Assembly: GCF_030053595.1 (NCBI RefSeq)
Contig: NZ_JASGBQ010000013.1
Span: 1 to 64,000 of the forward strand
Reading direction: 5' to 3'
DNA: 64,000 nucleotides
From: Fusibacillus kribbianus
GTDB lineage: Bacteria; Bacillota; Clostridia; Lachnospirales; Lachnospiraceae
Below are positions 1-7,566 of this stretch, one piece after another. The notes under the pieces are model-generated. The model saw only the letters and a list, made by a program, of their open reading frames with translations, was not told the DNA's origin and searched no databases. A program made the translations under genes and the position numbers. The stretch's first letter is position 1, and each line of letters starts with the position of its first letter.

Positions 1-57
1 CACCATTTTTTATACCAAAAGATGCAGACTTGCTCAGAAATAGAAAAATTCATACAA

Positions 58-98
58 AGAAACGCCAAAACCGACATTTGCCGGAGTTGGCGCTTCTT
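58..98 (-). terminator. Rho-independent terminator of the leftward tRNA-Leu
   Basis: On the minus strand a GC-rich stem (CGCCAA pairing with TTGGCG at 63-68 and 87-92, with an inner CCGGC/GTCGG arm) is followed by a T-rich run (TTTCTTT). It lies 35-40 bases beyond the 3' end of the minus-strand tRNA, where a tRNA terminator is expected. Confidence 0.6.
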
Positions 99-131
99 AA
101 TCAGGGACTTATTTTACAGCCCCCTCTTCGT

Positions 132-215
132 GCAGTTGGCGGGACTTGAACCCGCACGAGCGCAATGCTCACTAGATCCTTAGTCTAGCGCGTATGCCAA
201 TTCCGCCACAACTGC
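132..215 (-). tRNA. tRNA-Leu (anticodon AAG)
   Basis: An 84-base class II tRNA on the minus strand. Acceptor ends GCAGTTG and CAACTGC pair, the T-arm GGTTCAAGTCC is canonical, and a long variable arm (GTGAGCATTGCGCTCGT) marks a leucine or serine tRNA. The anticodon stem CTAGA/TCTAG encloses the loop CTAAGGA, which gives anticodon AAG and decodes CUU. CCA is not encoded. It shares most of its sequence with the divergent tRNA at 410-493, so the two are paralogous leucine isoacceptors. Confidence 0.93.
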
Positions 216-243
216 GAACCGTCATTTAACTGACGCGACTATT

Positions 244-272
244 ATAATACCATTGACTTGTGAAATTGTCAA
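244..272 (-). promoter_or_regulatory. Promoter of tRNA-Leu(AAG)
   Basis: On the minus strand TTGACA (267-272) and TATTAT (244-249) are 17 bases apart. An 8-bp perfect inverted repeat, CCATTGAC (250-257) and GTCAATGG (268-275), spans the spacer and the -35 box. Confidence 0.75.
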
Positions 273-329
273 TGGTTTTCTGACAAAAAAACACCAAAAA
301 AATTTTTTGAACTTTTTTTACTAATTGTG

Positions 330-358
330 TTGACATCTGCGAAAATTTAAGGTATACT
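330..358 (+). promoter_or_regulatory. Promoter of tRNA-Leu(CAG)
   Basis: TTGACA (330-335) and TATACT (353-358) are separated by exactly 17 bases, a near-consensus sigma-A promoter 52 bases before the plus-strand tRNA. Confidence 0.85.
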
Positions 359-409
359 ACATTTCGTTCGGTGGTGAGAAATCACAGAAACGAAAGGAAA
401 ATTACATAT

Positions 410-493
410 GCAGTTGTGGCGGAATTGGCATACGCGCATGATTCAGGTTCATGTGAGCATTACGCTCGTGAGGGTTCAAGTCCCTCCAACTGC
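410..493 (+). tRNA. tRNA-Leu (anticodon CAG)
   Basis: An 84-base class II tRNA. Acceptor GCAGTTG/CAACTGC pairs fully, the anticodon stem CATGA/TCATG encloses TTCAGGT giving anticodon CAG (codon CUG), the variable arm is long, and the T-arm GGGTTCAAGTCCC is canonical. It has its own promoter upstream and a terminator directly downstream. No CCA is encoded. Confidence 0.94.
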
Positions 494-497
494 ACTG

Positions 498-527
498 CAG
501 CCTCTTCTGAAAGGAAGAGGCTGTTTT
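498..527 (+). terminator. Terminator of tRNA-Leu(CAG)
   Basis: The stem CAGCCTCTT / AAGAGGCTG with a short loop is followed by TTTT, starting 5 bases after the tRNA end. It separates the tRNA from lrgA. Confidence 0.85.
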
Positions 528-573
528 CATGTCGATTATATTTGGAAAAATTTTCATGGAGGAATAAGATGCT

Positions 574-954
574 ATGGTGGATTGTATGAAATATATCAGA
601 CAGCTGGCTGTCATCATGGCGGTATCGTTTGTGGGAGAGCTTTTAAACCGGCTCTTACCTTTTCCGGTTCCGGGGAGTGTTTACGGGCTGGTGCTCATGT
701 TTCTCTGTCTGATGAGCGGGGGGATCAAGCTCAGGCAGGTGGAGGATGTGGGGGACTTCCTTGTGAAGATCATGCCGATTCTTTTTGTCGGCCCCTGCGT
801 CAGCCTGATGACCGTGGTTGGAGAGATTGCGGATCAGATCGTTCCGATTCTGATCATCTGTATTGTAAGCACCGTCCTTGTGATGGCGGTGACCGGCTGG
901 GTGGCCCAGGCGATCATGAGAAAGAGAGGAGACAGGGAGGAAAGCCATGAATGA
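574..954 (+). CDS. lrgA: LrgA/CidA family holin-like membrane protein
   Basis: A 126-aa protein with four predicted membrane helices and the family signature around residues 29-42 (LPFPVPGSVYGLVL; the PGSVxGL core is typical of LrgA/CidA). In this family LrgA and LrgB act together at the membrane. They are described as antiholin-like modulators of murein hydrolase activity and, in some bacteria, as pyruvate transporters. The GGAGG at 558-562 supports the ATG at 574 or a nearby ATG at 589. The end overlaps lrgB by 8 bases, so the pair is translationally coupled. No LytSR-type two-component system is in the window. Confidence 0.88.
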   Translation: MVDCMKYIRQLAVIMAVSFVGELLNRLLPFPVPGSVYGLVLMFLCLMSGGIKLRQVEDVGDFLVKIMPILFVGPCVSLMTVVGEIADQIVPILIICIVSTVLVMAVTGWVAQAIMRKRGDREESHE

Positions 955-1642
955 GATTCTTACGGAAAGTGTTTATTTTGGATTTTTTCTGGCTCTGGCG
1001 GCCTACTGGATCGGACTGACGATTCAAAAACGGTTTCCCTATACCATCTGCAATCCACTGCTGATCAGCGCTGTTGTCTGTGTGGCAGTCCTTCTGTTCT
1101 TTCGCATCGATTACGAAGTTTTTGATGCGGGAGCATCCAAGATCACCTACTTTCTGACGCCCTGCACCGTGTGTCTTGCTATCCCCATGTACCGGCAGGT
1201 GAAGGTCCTGAAGAAAAACCTGGCGGCGATCCTCATCAGCATTTTCAGCGGATGCCTGACGGCTGCCCTTTCCATCTGGGGGCTGTGCGCACTGTTTCGG
1301 ATGGATGGAACGATTTATCATTCCCTGCAGGCAAAATCCATTACTACGGCCATTGCCGTAGGGGTAACGGAGGAGCTGGGAGGTATTCCCACTGTGACGG
1401 TGGCGGCAGTGGCAGTTACCGGTATCTTCGGGAGTATCGTGGCAAAGACGTTTCTTCGCTTTCTTAAAATCACAAATCCCATTGCCGTTGGCCTGGCCTG
1501 CGGCAATTCCGCCCATGCCATGGCAACCAGCAAGGCTCTGGAGTTCGGCGAGCTGGAGGGCGCCATGTCCAGTCTGGCTGTGGTAGTGGCGGGTGTTGTA
1601 ACGGTTATTCTGGCACCTGTTTTTTCCGGTTTGATCCCGTAA
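947..1642 (+). CDS. lrgB: LrgB/CidB family membrane protein
   Basis: A 231-aa protein with about seven hydrophobic segments. It carries the LrgB hallmarks in its second half: KSITTAIAV followed by EELGGIPTVTV, then the glycine- and alanine-rich GLACGNSAHAMATSKAL stretch. Length and gene order match LrgB. It overlaps lrgA by 8 bases and should be made with it as a membrane partner. The pair is commonly placed in programmed lysis, or alternatively in three-carbon acid transport, and the sequence does not choose between these. Confidence 0.9.
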   Translation: MNEILTESVYFGFFLALAAYWIGLTIQKRFPYTICNPLLISAVVCVAVLLFFRIDYEVFDAGASKITYFLTPCTVCLAIPMYRQVKVLKKNLAAILISIFSGCLTAALSIWGLCALFRMDGTIYHSLQAKSITTAIAVGVTEELGGIPTVTVAAVAVTGIFGSIVAKTFLRFLKITNPIAVGLACGNSAHAMATSKALEFGELEGAMSSLAVVVAGVVTVILAPVFSGLIP

Positions 1643-1718
1643 TGGCGGGAAATGGTTGTGGCTTCCGGAATAATATGGTAAAGTAGAAGAAAGCTTTAGT
1701 GTACAGGCGGGAGAGAGC

Positions 1719-2786
1719 ATGGACGAAAAACTTAACAAGCGGAAAGCGTTTATCATTAATTTTTTATTTTTTATTATTGTGGTGGGAGTGTTTTATGTTG
1801 TACTAAAGAAGCTTTTTCCCATTTTTCTGCCTTTTGTGATCGGATTAGCGATCGCCGTTCTTTTAAATCCGCTGATCCGTTTTCTGACCGATAAAACAAA
1901 GGTGAGCCGGAAATTATGGTCGCCTCTGGCTGTGATCCTCTTTTACCTGCTGTTCGGATCACTGATCTATTTTTTCGGAGCGAAGATCTTCGGCTTTATC
2001 CAGCGTGGAGCCATGCAGCTGCCCGGCTACTATGAGTCCCACATTGAACCTCAGTTAAATCTTCTGGTGGAAAAGATCGCTTCCAGCTTTCCGGAAAATC
2101 AGGACCGCCTCATTGAAATTGCAGGTTCCATGGAAAATACCGTACAGAATCTGATTCAGAAGGGCTCTGGTGCGGTCATCAGCCTCGGTGCATCGTATGT
2201 GGTGGCATTTCCGGGACTTCTGCTCCAGCTCGTTTTTACGATCATTTCCTCCTTTTTCTTTACCGCGGATCTGGAGACTATAAAGGAATTTGTGCTCCGT
2301 CAGATCCCTTCGAAGAGGAGAGGAATCGTGACAGAGGTGTTCCGAAACGCAAGAACCATGGTCGGCAGGATCCTCCGGGTCTATCTGCTTTTGATGTGCA
2401 TCACCTTTGTGGAGCTTTTCATCGGGTTCAAGATCCTTCGGGTGGACATGGCGTTTTTCTATGCTTTTCTGACTGCTATCGTGGATATCCTGCCGGTTCT
2501 CGGTACCGGAACGGTACTGATTCCATGGGGGATCATCGCCTGCATTCTGGGCAACATGGGAATGGGTGTGGGCATTTTGATCCTGTATGTGATCATCACG
2601 GCAGTACGGCAGTTTTTGGAGCCCAAGATCATTGGCCAGCAGGTGGGGCTTCATCCCATCGTCACTTTGATCTGCATTTTTGCGGGCGGTAAGTTTATGG
2701 GAATCTGGGGTATTTTCCTGTTTCCCATTATGGCAACGGTGTTAAAGAAAATGAATGATGAGGGGACCATTCATCTCTGGAAATAA
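1719..2786 (+). CDS. AI-2E family transporter (PerM/TqsA-like)
   Basis: A 355-aa protein with about eight membrane helices. It has an N-terminal helix pair, a central soluble stretch of roughly 110 residues (PGYYESHIEPQLN onward) and a C-terminal helix block with the family motif around ILPVLGTGTVLIPWG and PKIIGQQVGLHP. The family exports diverse small solutes; some members move autoinducer-2 and others act as Na+/H+ antiporters. The substrate cannot be read from sequence. The start has GGGAGAGAG directly upstream. It stands alone, between lrgB and the riboswitch-controlled decarboxylase operon. Confidence 0.85.
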   Translation: MDEKLNKRKAFIINFLFFIIVVGVFYVVLKKLFPIFLPFVIGLAIAVLLNPLIRFLTDKTKVSRKLWSPLAVILFYLLFGSLIYFFGAKIFGFIQRGAMQLPGYYESHIEPQLNLLVEKIASSFPENQDRLIEIAGSMENTVQNLIQKGSGAVISLGASYVVAFPGLLLQLVFTIISSFFFTADLETIKEFVLRQIPSKRRGIVTEVFRNARTMVGRILRVYLLLMCITFVELFIGFKILRVDMAFFYAFLTAIVDILPVLGTGTVLIPWGIIACILGNMGMGVGILILYVIITAVRQFLEPKIIGQQVGLHPIVTLICIFAGGKFMGIWGIFLFPIMATVLKKMNDEGTIHLWK

Positions 2787-2835
2787 AATTCAGACTGTAC
2801 AAACAGGGAAAAGTGGTATATTATAACAGTATCAA

Positions 2836-2963
2836 TAAGAGGGAGTAGCCGGCAGACTTCTGGATTCCGCAGCGTCAGTACGATTGAAAGATCCGCTGGG
2901 AATTGAAATGGCAAGACTTTTATTGCAGCAAATGATGCTGCAATGAAGGCCTTGCCCTTTTTA
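2836..2963 (+). promoter_or_regulatory. Candidate metal-ion riboswitch (yybP-ykoY-like) with terminator
   Basis: The 208-base gap before the decarboxylase beta gene holds a structured leader. GGGAGTAGCC (2841-2850), then GCGTCAGTACGATTG, then GGCAAGAC (2910-2917) fall in the order and spacing I recall for the yybP-ykoY (Mn2+) aptamer, and the last element forms the 5' arm of a strong terminator. A TATATT/TATAAC-like -10 lies just upstream (about 2817-2827). What is seen is the motif order and the terminator. The yybP-ykoY assignment is recalled, not computed. A sodium-sensing (DUF1646-type) leader would fit the downstream gene better biologically and should be considered. Confidence 0.6.
2910..2963 (+). 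terminator. Expression-platform terminator before the decarboxylase operon
   Basis: GGCAAG plus ACTTTTATTGCAGC pairs with GCTGCAATGAAGGCCTTGCC across a 7-base loop, giving a stem of about 19 pairs that is followed by CTTTTTATT. It ends 31 bases before the start codon at 2994, so transcription of the operon depends on antitermination by the upstream aptamer. Confidence 0.85.
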
Positions 2964-2993
2964 TTGCAGCCAATGAAGAAAGGAGAGGTTACG

Positions 2994-4130
2994 ATGGATT
3001 TTTTGTTGGAAGGAATTATGGCAGTGACCTGGCAGCAGGCCGTCATGTATGCAGTCGGCCTGGCGCTTATCTGGCTGGCGGTGAAGAAGCAGTATGAACC
3101 GGCATTGCTTTTGCCTATGGGCTTTGGTGCCATTCTGGTGAATCTGCCCATGAGCGGTGTCATTAATCAGGTGCTGGAGGGGGTCGGTGAGACCGGCGGA
3201 ATCATCCAGTGGCTGTTTGAGGTGGGAATTGAGGCATCGGAGGCCATGCCGATCCTTTTGTTTATCGGGATCGGCGCCATGATCGATTTCGGTCCGCTGC
3301 TTCAGCAGCCGGTCATGTTTTTCTTTGGGGCAGCGGCTCAGTTCGGCATCTTTTTTGCCATATCGGCGGCCTGTCTCATGGGCTTTCCCCTGAAGGATGC
3401 AGCATCCATCGGAATCATCGGGGCAGCTGACGGCCCTACGTCCATTCTGGTATCCCAAATCCTTCATTCCAATTATATCGGTCCCATTGCCGTGGCTGCT
3501 TATTCCTATATGGCGCTGGTTCCCATTGTGCAGCCATTGGCCATTAAGCTGGTGACGACGAAAAAAGAGAGGCAGATCACGATGGATTACCAGCCGGGCA
3601 GGGTATCAAAGGCCATGAGGATCGCATTCCCCATCGTCGTGACGTTTATCGTCGGACTTCTGGCTCCTTCCGCCGTGGCGCTGGTAGGATTTTTGATGTT
3701 CGGAAATCTTCTGAGGGAATGCGGTGTTTTGGGAAATCTTTCCGAGACGGCCCAGACGACACTGGCGAACCTGATCACGCTGCTTCTCGGTATCACCATT
3801 TCCTTCAGTATGAGGGCAGAGGTCTTTGTCAATGGAAAGACTCTGATGATCATGGGAATCGGCCTTCTGGCCTTTGTTTTTGATACCATCGGAGGCGTTC
3901 TTTTTGCCAGGTTTATCAACCTGTTCCGAAAGAAAAAGATCAATCCGATGATCGGGGCGGCCGGCATATCCGCTTTTCCCATGTCCTCAAGAGTCGTACA
4001 GAAGCTGGCTATGGAGGAAAAGCCGGGTAATATTCTCATCATGCAGGCGGCCGGGGCCAATGTGTCCGGGCAGATCGCGTCGGTGGTGGCAGGCGGTCTT
4101 GTGATCAGCCTTGTCACACAGTTTCTGTAG
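2994..4130 (+). CDS. Sodium ion-translocating decarboxylase, beta subunit
   Basis: A 378-aa integral membrane protein of the OadB/GcdB/MmdB family. The beta subunit decarboxylates the carboxybiotin carrier and pumps Na+ out of the cell. Family marks include GIGAMIDFGPLL near residue 95, GIIGAADGPTSI (the conserved DGPT segment) near 145, and an NGxxLMIMGIGLLAF / PMIGAAGISAFPMSSR stretch in the last quarter. An ATG at 2943 is in frame, but it lies inside the terminator hairpin; 2994 has AAAGGAGAGG at the right distance. The 44-aa gamma-like gene follows 16 bases later. No alpha or biotin-carrier subunit is nearby, so it must come from elsewhere. Confidence 0.9.
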   Translation: MDFLLEGIMAVTWQQAVMYAVGLALIWLAVKKQYEPALLLPMGFGAILVNLPMSGVINQVLEGVGETGGIIQWLFEVGIEASEAMPILLFIGIGAMIDFGPLLQQPVMFFFGAAAQFGIFFAISAACLMGFPLKDAASIGIIGAADGPTSILVSQILHSNYIGPIAVAAYSYMALVPIVQPLAIKLVTTKKERQITMDYQPGRVSKAMRIAFPIVVTFIVGLLAPSAVALVGFLMFGNLLRECGVLGNLSETAQTTLANLITLLLGITISFSMRAEVFVNGKTLMIMGIGLLAFVFDTIGGVLFARFINLFRKKKINPMIGAAGISAFPMSSRVVQKLAMEEKPGNILIMQAAGANVSGQIASVVAGGLVISLVTQFL

Positions 4131-4146
4131 AAAGGGGAGAAAAAGC

Positions 4147-4281
4147 ATGTGGAATAATTTTCTGATCTCACTGGAGATTATGGCGAAGGGGATGGGCGGC
4201 ATTTTTGCGGCGATCCTGATCCTTGTTCTTTTTGTATGGCTGATGGGGAAAATCGGAGGCGGCAGGGAACAGAAGAACTGA
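4147..4281 (+). CDS. Small gamma-like subunit of the Na+-pumping decarboxylase
   Basis: A 44-aa reading frame with a good site (AAAGGGGAG) starting 16 bases after the beta-subunit gene. It has one membrane helix (GIFAAILILVLFVWLMGKI) preceded by LEIMAKGMGG, the pattern of OadG-type gamma chains, which hold alpha and beta together. It lacks the long soluble tail of classical OadG, so it matches the short OadG-related form. Family size, position and topology support it being a real gene rather than a chance frame. Confidence 0.75.
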   Translation: MWNNFLISLEIMAKGMGGIFAAILILVLFVWLMGKIGGGREQKN

Positions 4282-4289
4282 AACCTCTG

Positions 4290-4318
4290 TCGACGAAATC
4301 GCTCTGTTGTGCTATAAT
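4290..4318 (+). promoter_or_regulatory. Promoter of the AEC transporter gene
   Basis: TCGACG (4290-4295), a 17-base spacer and a perfect TATAAT (4313-4318) lie 39 bases before the GTG start at 4357. Confidence 0.6.
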
Positions 4319-4356
4319 TCATTTGGTAAATATTATGAAAAACAGAGGATAAGATC

Positions 4357-5292
4357 GTGACAGACATTTTTGTGCGGGCGGGCTCGTTCCTGCTCATTAT
4401 TGTACTGGGCTATGTGCTGAAAAGAGTGGGATTTTTCGGGAAGGATGATCATCGGCTTGTTTCAAAGATTGTGCTGAATGTGACCCTTCCGGCGACGATC
4501 ATCGTCAATTTTTCCTCCACGGAGGTGGAACCGTGGCTTTTGCTCATGTTTGCTCTGGGGCTCTTCGGTAATCTGGTGCTTCTGGCAGCTGCCATGGCAT
4601 TCGGCAGGGGAGCCGACTGGAGCACCAGAAAGCTTCGGATGCTCAATTATCCCGGCTACAGCATCGGCTGCTTTACCCTGCCTTTTGTCCAGAATTTTCT
4701 GGGGGCCTCCGGTGTTGTGGCTACCTGCCTGTTTGATGCGGGAAATTCCATGATGTGTACCGGCACCACCTATGCCATTGTGGCGGAAATGGACAGCAGA
4801 AGAGGAAGCGGAAAAAGCGTCAGTCTGGGGAAGAAGGTCAAGGAAATCGGAAAGAGACTGGTTCGTTCGACACCCCTGCTTACCTATGCGGTGATGCTGC
4901 TCCTTTCCCTGTGTCATCTGAAGCTGCCGGCCCCCGTTCTCACCTTCACCGGCATTGCGGCCAATGCAAACCCGTTCCTTTCCATGTTTATGATCGGCAT
5001 GATGTTTGAGATCCGGCTGGCACCGGAGAAGCTTAAGGAGATGGTGCGGCTTTTTGCGTGGCGGTATGGCATCAGTGTTCTGGTGGCACTCTGCTTTTAT
5101 TTCCTGCTTCCGTTTCCCGTGCAGATCCGTCAGGCATTGACGTTGGCGGCCTTTTCACCCCTTTCCGTGGCGGCTCTCGCGTATACGGATAAGGTGGGCA
5201 GTGATACGGAGCTGGCAAGTGCCTGCAATTCCTGCAGCATTATCGTCAGTCTGGTGGTCATGACTGCCCTGGTAACGTTGTTTGCAATATAA
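4357..5292 (+). CDS. AEC (auxin efflux carrier) family permease
   Basis: A 311-aa protein with about ten membrane helices in the two five-helix halves typical of AEC permeases. Marks include GKDDHRLVSKIVLNVTLPA near the N-terminus and the closing NSCSIIVSLVVMTALV segment; bacterial members move malate, malonate and other organic acids. The start is a GTG preceded by GAGGATAAG. It sits next to a Na+-pumping decarboxylase, and an organic acid permease would fit there, but the genes have separate promoters, so a shared role is only inferred. Confidence 0.82.
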   Translation: MTDIFVRAGSFLLIIVLGYVLKRVGFFGKDDHRLVSKIVLNVTLPATIIVNFSSTEVEPWLLLMFALGLFGNLVLLAAAMAFGRGADWSTRKLRMLNYPGYSIGCFTLPFVQNFLGASGVVATCLFDAGNSMMCTGTTYAIVAEMDSRRGSGKSVSLGKKVKEIGKRLVRSTPLLTYAVMLLLSLCHLKLPAPVLTFTGIAANANPFLSMFMIGMMFEIRLAPEKLKEMVRLFAWRYGISVLVALCFYFLLPFPVQIRQALTLAAFSPLSVAALAYTDKVGSDTELASACNSCSIIVSLVVMTALVTLFAI

Positions 5293-5310
5293 TAGAAAAA
5301 ATGCTATACT
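5282..5310 (+). promoter_or_regulatory. Promoter of the beta-helix enzyme gene
   Basis: TTGCAA (5282-5287), a 17-base spacer and TATACT (5305-5310). The -35 box lies within the last codons of the AEC gene. The start codon is 34 bases downstream. Confidence 0.65.
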
Positions 5311-5343
5311 GAATGCAACAATTTGCGAGGAGAATGACACTAT

Positions 5344-6012
5344 ATGGATAAAATGAAAATTACAGAGCTTTATGATCTGAGCCATACCCTGGCGGCGCCT
5401 TATCTCATGCAGTTTACATATCCCTGGGAGGCGCTGGCCGGTTTGGGCGATTTTATTACGGAGCTTGGAAAAAGCCTTCCCAGGGAAGAATATGAGGAGA
5501 TCGGAGAACATATCTGGGCGGCAAAATCGGCAGTGATCGCCCCCACAGCCTCCATTGCGGGGCCGGCCATCATCGGAAAGGAAACGGAGGTCCGCCACTG
5601 TGCCTTCATCCGGGGAAACGCCCTGGTGGGAAACAATGCAGTTGTGGGAAATTCCACAGAGCTCAAGAATGTGATCCTGTTTGACAACGTGCAGGTGCCC
5701 CATTACAACTATGTGGGCGATTCTATTTTGGGTTATAAGGCCCATATGGGGGCTGGCTCCATTACCTCCAATGTGAAGTCCGACAAGAAGCTGGTCGTAG
5801 TCAAGGCCGGCGATGTCCGGCTGGAAACAGGGCGGAAAAAGGTTGGCGGCATGCTGGGCGATTTTGTGGAGGTGGGCTGCGGCACCATCGTGAATCCCGG
5901 TTCCGTTGTGGGACGGAACACCAGCATTTATCCGCTGTCCATGGTACGGGGCTTTGTTCCGGCAGATTCCATTTACAAAAATCAGGGAGAGATCGTAAAG
6001 CGGGTGGACTAA
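5344..6012 (+). CDS. Left-handed beta-helix (hexapeptide) nucleotidyltransferase-like protein
   Basis: A 222-aa protein. About 60 N-terminal residues are helical, followed by tandem hexapeptide repeats from residue 60 on (IAPTAS, IAGPAI, GNNAVV, GNSTEL, VGDSIL, MGAGSI, GCGTIV, NPGSVV), which form a left-handed beta-helix. The NVKSDKK and GTIVNPGSVVGRNT parts resemble the C-terminal acyltransferase half of GlmU. Such stand-alone proteins are often annotated as UDP-GlcNAc pyrophosphorylase-related, but no pyrophosphorylase domain is present. The acceptor substrate is unknown, and cell-envelope sugar metabolism is a reasonable guess. Confidence 0.75.
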   Translation: MDKMKITELYDLSHTLAAPYLMQFTYPWEALAGLGDFITELGKSLPREEYEEIGEHIWAAKSAVIAPTASIAGPAIIGKETEVRHCAFIRGNALVGNNAVVGNSTELKNVILFDNVQVPHYNYVGDSILGYKAHMGAGSITSNVKSDKKLVVVKAGDVRLETGRKKVGGMLGDFVEVGCGTIVNPGSVVGRNTSIYPLSMVRGFVPADSIYKNQGEIVKRVD

Positions 6013-6065
6013 AGCTTACTGAAAAATAATGGCACCTGAGATGCCATTCAGAGAGGGGGATGTTC

Positions 6066-6360
6066 ATGAAGCAGAGAAGGGGCCTGTCAGGAGAAAAACG
6101 GAGGACCCCATCCAAAAGGCCCTGTATGCCGCTGCTTTTGAGCGTCCTCCTCATGCTTTTGTTTTTGGCCGGCTGCAGAAAAGAGGGACACGGCAGCCTT
6201 TCTGCAGGAGATCCTGAAAACTCTCGGGATGACACCAAGGGAATACAACGAGTTTATCGTTTACTGGCTGCCACAGATGAAAGACAATGCCTGCAACCTG
6301 ATCTCCCTCCAGGGTGAAAACTACGAGGAGGCAGAGAAGTGCTGTATATCAGGCAGATAA
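6066..6360 (+). pseudogene. Remnant of a secreted lipoprotein gene
   Basis: The frame starting at 6066 encodes a basic N-terminus, a hydrophobic stretch (LLLSVLLMLLFLAGC) with a clear lipobox cysteine, and then nonsense. A second frame (6196-6360) continues with FLQEILKTLGMTPREYNEFIVYWLPQM-type sequence. This resembles the C-terminal part of clostridial lipoproteins that carry an (E/N)FIVYWLPQM motif, written here from memory. The two pieces are out of frame and the middle of the family protein is missing, so this is a deletion plus frameshift remnant. Confidence 0.55.
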
Positions 6361-6578
6361 GCCTGCATACTTTCGGTGTAAAATACATCAATATCATGGC
6401 GAAATGCACTGCACAGTGTTGAAAAAGAAATGCTACAAGCGTATAATTACTCTTTGAAATACACATCAGGAACCCCGCGACAGATTACCTCCTGCAATGC
6501 AGCGGCTCTGCACACGGAAATGATCCACAAGAGAAAAAGAGGCTTTGAAATACATATTCGAAATAAGGAGGAACTGGT

Positions 6579-6854
6579 ATGGCTTTTGGGATCATGCAGA
6601 AAAAGCAGGGCAACAGGCCGCAGAGGGTATGGCAGATACCGACCGCATGAACGCAGAAATTGCCGAAGAAGAAAAGGCGATCGACACCTTATGTCGGGAA
6701 CCGGATCGCATTGGTTTACAGCGAAGACGGCGGCTCCCGGAGCACGGCGGACGATGATGCGGTGCTCTGCAGCCTGTCTCTGACGCCTTCTCCCAGCAAA
6801 CGGATCGACGAGCTGACCACAGGCGGAGAGCTGACCGTCCAGGTCGGCCAATAA
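6579..6854 (+). pseudogene. Decayed coiled-coil/zinc-ribbon-type gene fragments
   Basis: An RBS (AAGGAGG) and ATG at 6579 open a frame that reads correctly for only three codons. A shift of one base restores FWDHAEKAGQQAAEGMADTD and RMNAEIAEEEKAIDTL, an alpha-helical start typical of small proteins ahead of a zinc ribbon. A second shift gives a tail, ALVYSEDGGS to ELTVQVGQ, ending at 6854. No single frame spans it. The gap 6361-6578 shows no gene and is probably part of the same decay. Confidence 0.45.
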
Positions 6855-6924
6855 GCCGTTTTGTCAAAAAGATGATGGAAGGGCGGATTTATGCCCCGCA
6901 AATGATTGAAAGGAGAAGGAAATT

Positions 6925-7428
6925 ATGACGGTTTTTTTCACGATTCCGTGGATCTTTATTGTTTTAATTGCGCTTGTCGCGCTTGCGTTCGGGTTTGAAA
7001 CGGTCAGCGTGATCGTTACGTTTGTGCTGAAATACTTCTGGATCATTTCCGTTGTTCTGTGGCTGGGTCTGTATGGCTTTGTATCCATGATCATGGAAGC
7101 GGAGGAATTTGATGCGGACAAGCTGAAGGGCCTTCCCAGAAAGCTGTATGCAGGCCTGAACACGCTTCCGTTTCTGCCGCTTTACATGGTGTTTTATGAA
7201 TTCCTGCGCGAGCTGAATGAATGCGTAATCAAGGTAAAGATCATTGCGCTGATCATGGATCTGGTGGGCGGCTTTTTTGTGCTGGCGATTGCTTTCTTCG
7301 CAGGGTTTGGGATCATATATCTGGGAAACCTGTTGTGGGATAAGGGGAAAAAGAAAACGGCAGTCGTCGTGGAACTGGTGCTCACATTCCTGTGCAGCGC
7401 GCTGGTATTCCTGGTCTATTTTGCGTAG
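6925..7428 (+). CDS. Hypothetical four-helix membrane protein
   Basis: A 167-aa protein with a strong RBS (AAAGGAGAAGG). Hydrophobic helices run at about residues 5-28, 33-58, 105-130 and 145-166, and a charged cytosolic-type loop (MEAEEFDADKLKGLPRKLYAGLN) follows the second helix. No known family is recognised. It precedes the tethered peptidase gene by 138 bases on the same strand and may be co-transcribed with it. Confidence 0.6.
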   Translation: MTVFFTIPWIFIVLIALVALAFGFETVSVIVTFVLKYFWIISVVLWLGLYGFVSMIMEAEEFDADKLKGLPRKLYAGLNTLPFLPLYMVFYEFLRELNECVIKVKIIALIMDLVGGFFVLAIAFFAGFGIIYLGNLLWDKGKKKTAVVVELVLTFLCSALVFLVYFA

Positions 7429-7566
7429 CTTCGGCGGCGGCCGGCCGTATCCCGAAAATCAGGGAAAGTACCACCGCTCGCAGCCTTCAGGGGCGTCCTG
7501 GCAGGCTCCTGTGCGGTACATTCTGGATACACAAAGTGGGACCGGTATTTGAAAGGTGGGGTTGAA

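Noticed and set aside
371-950. Plus-strand frames overlapping tRNA-Leu and lrgA
   Set aside because: They read through a tRNA and its terminator and do not match any family; lrgA in another frame is well supported.
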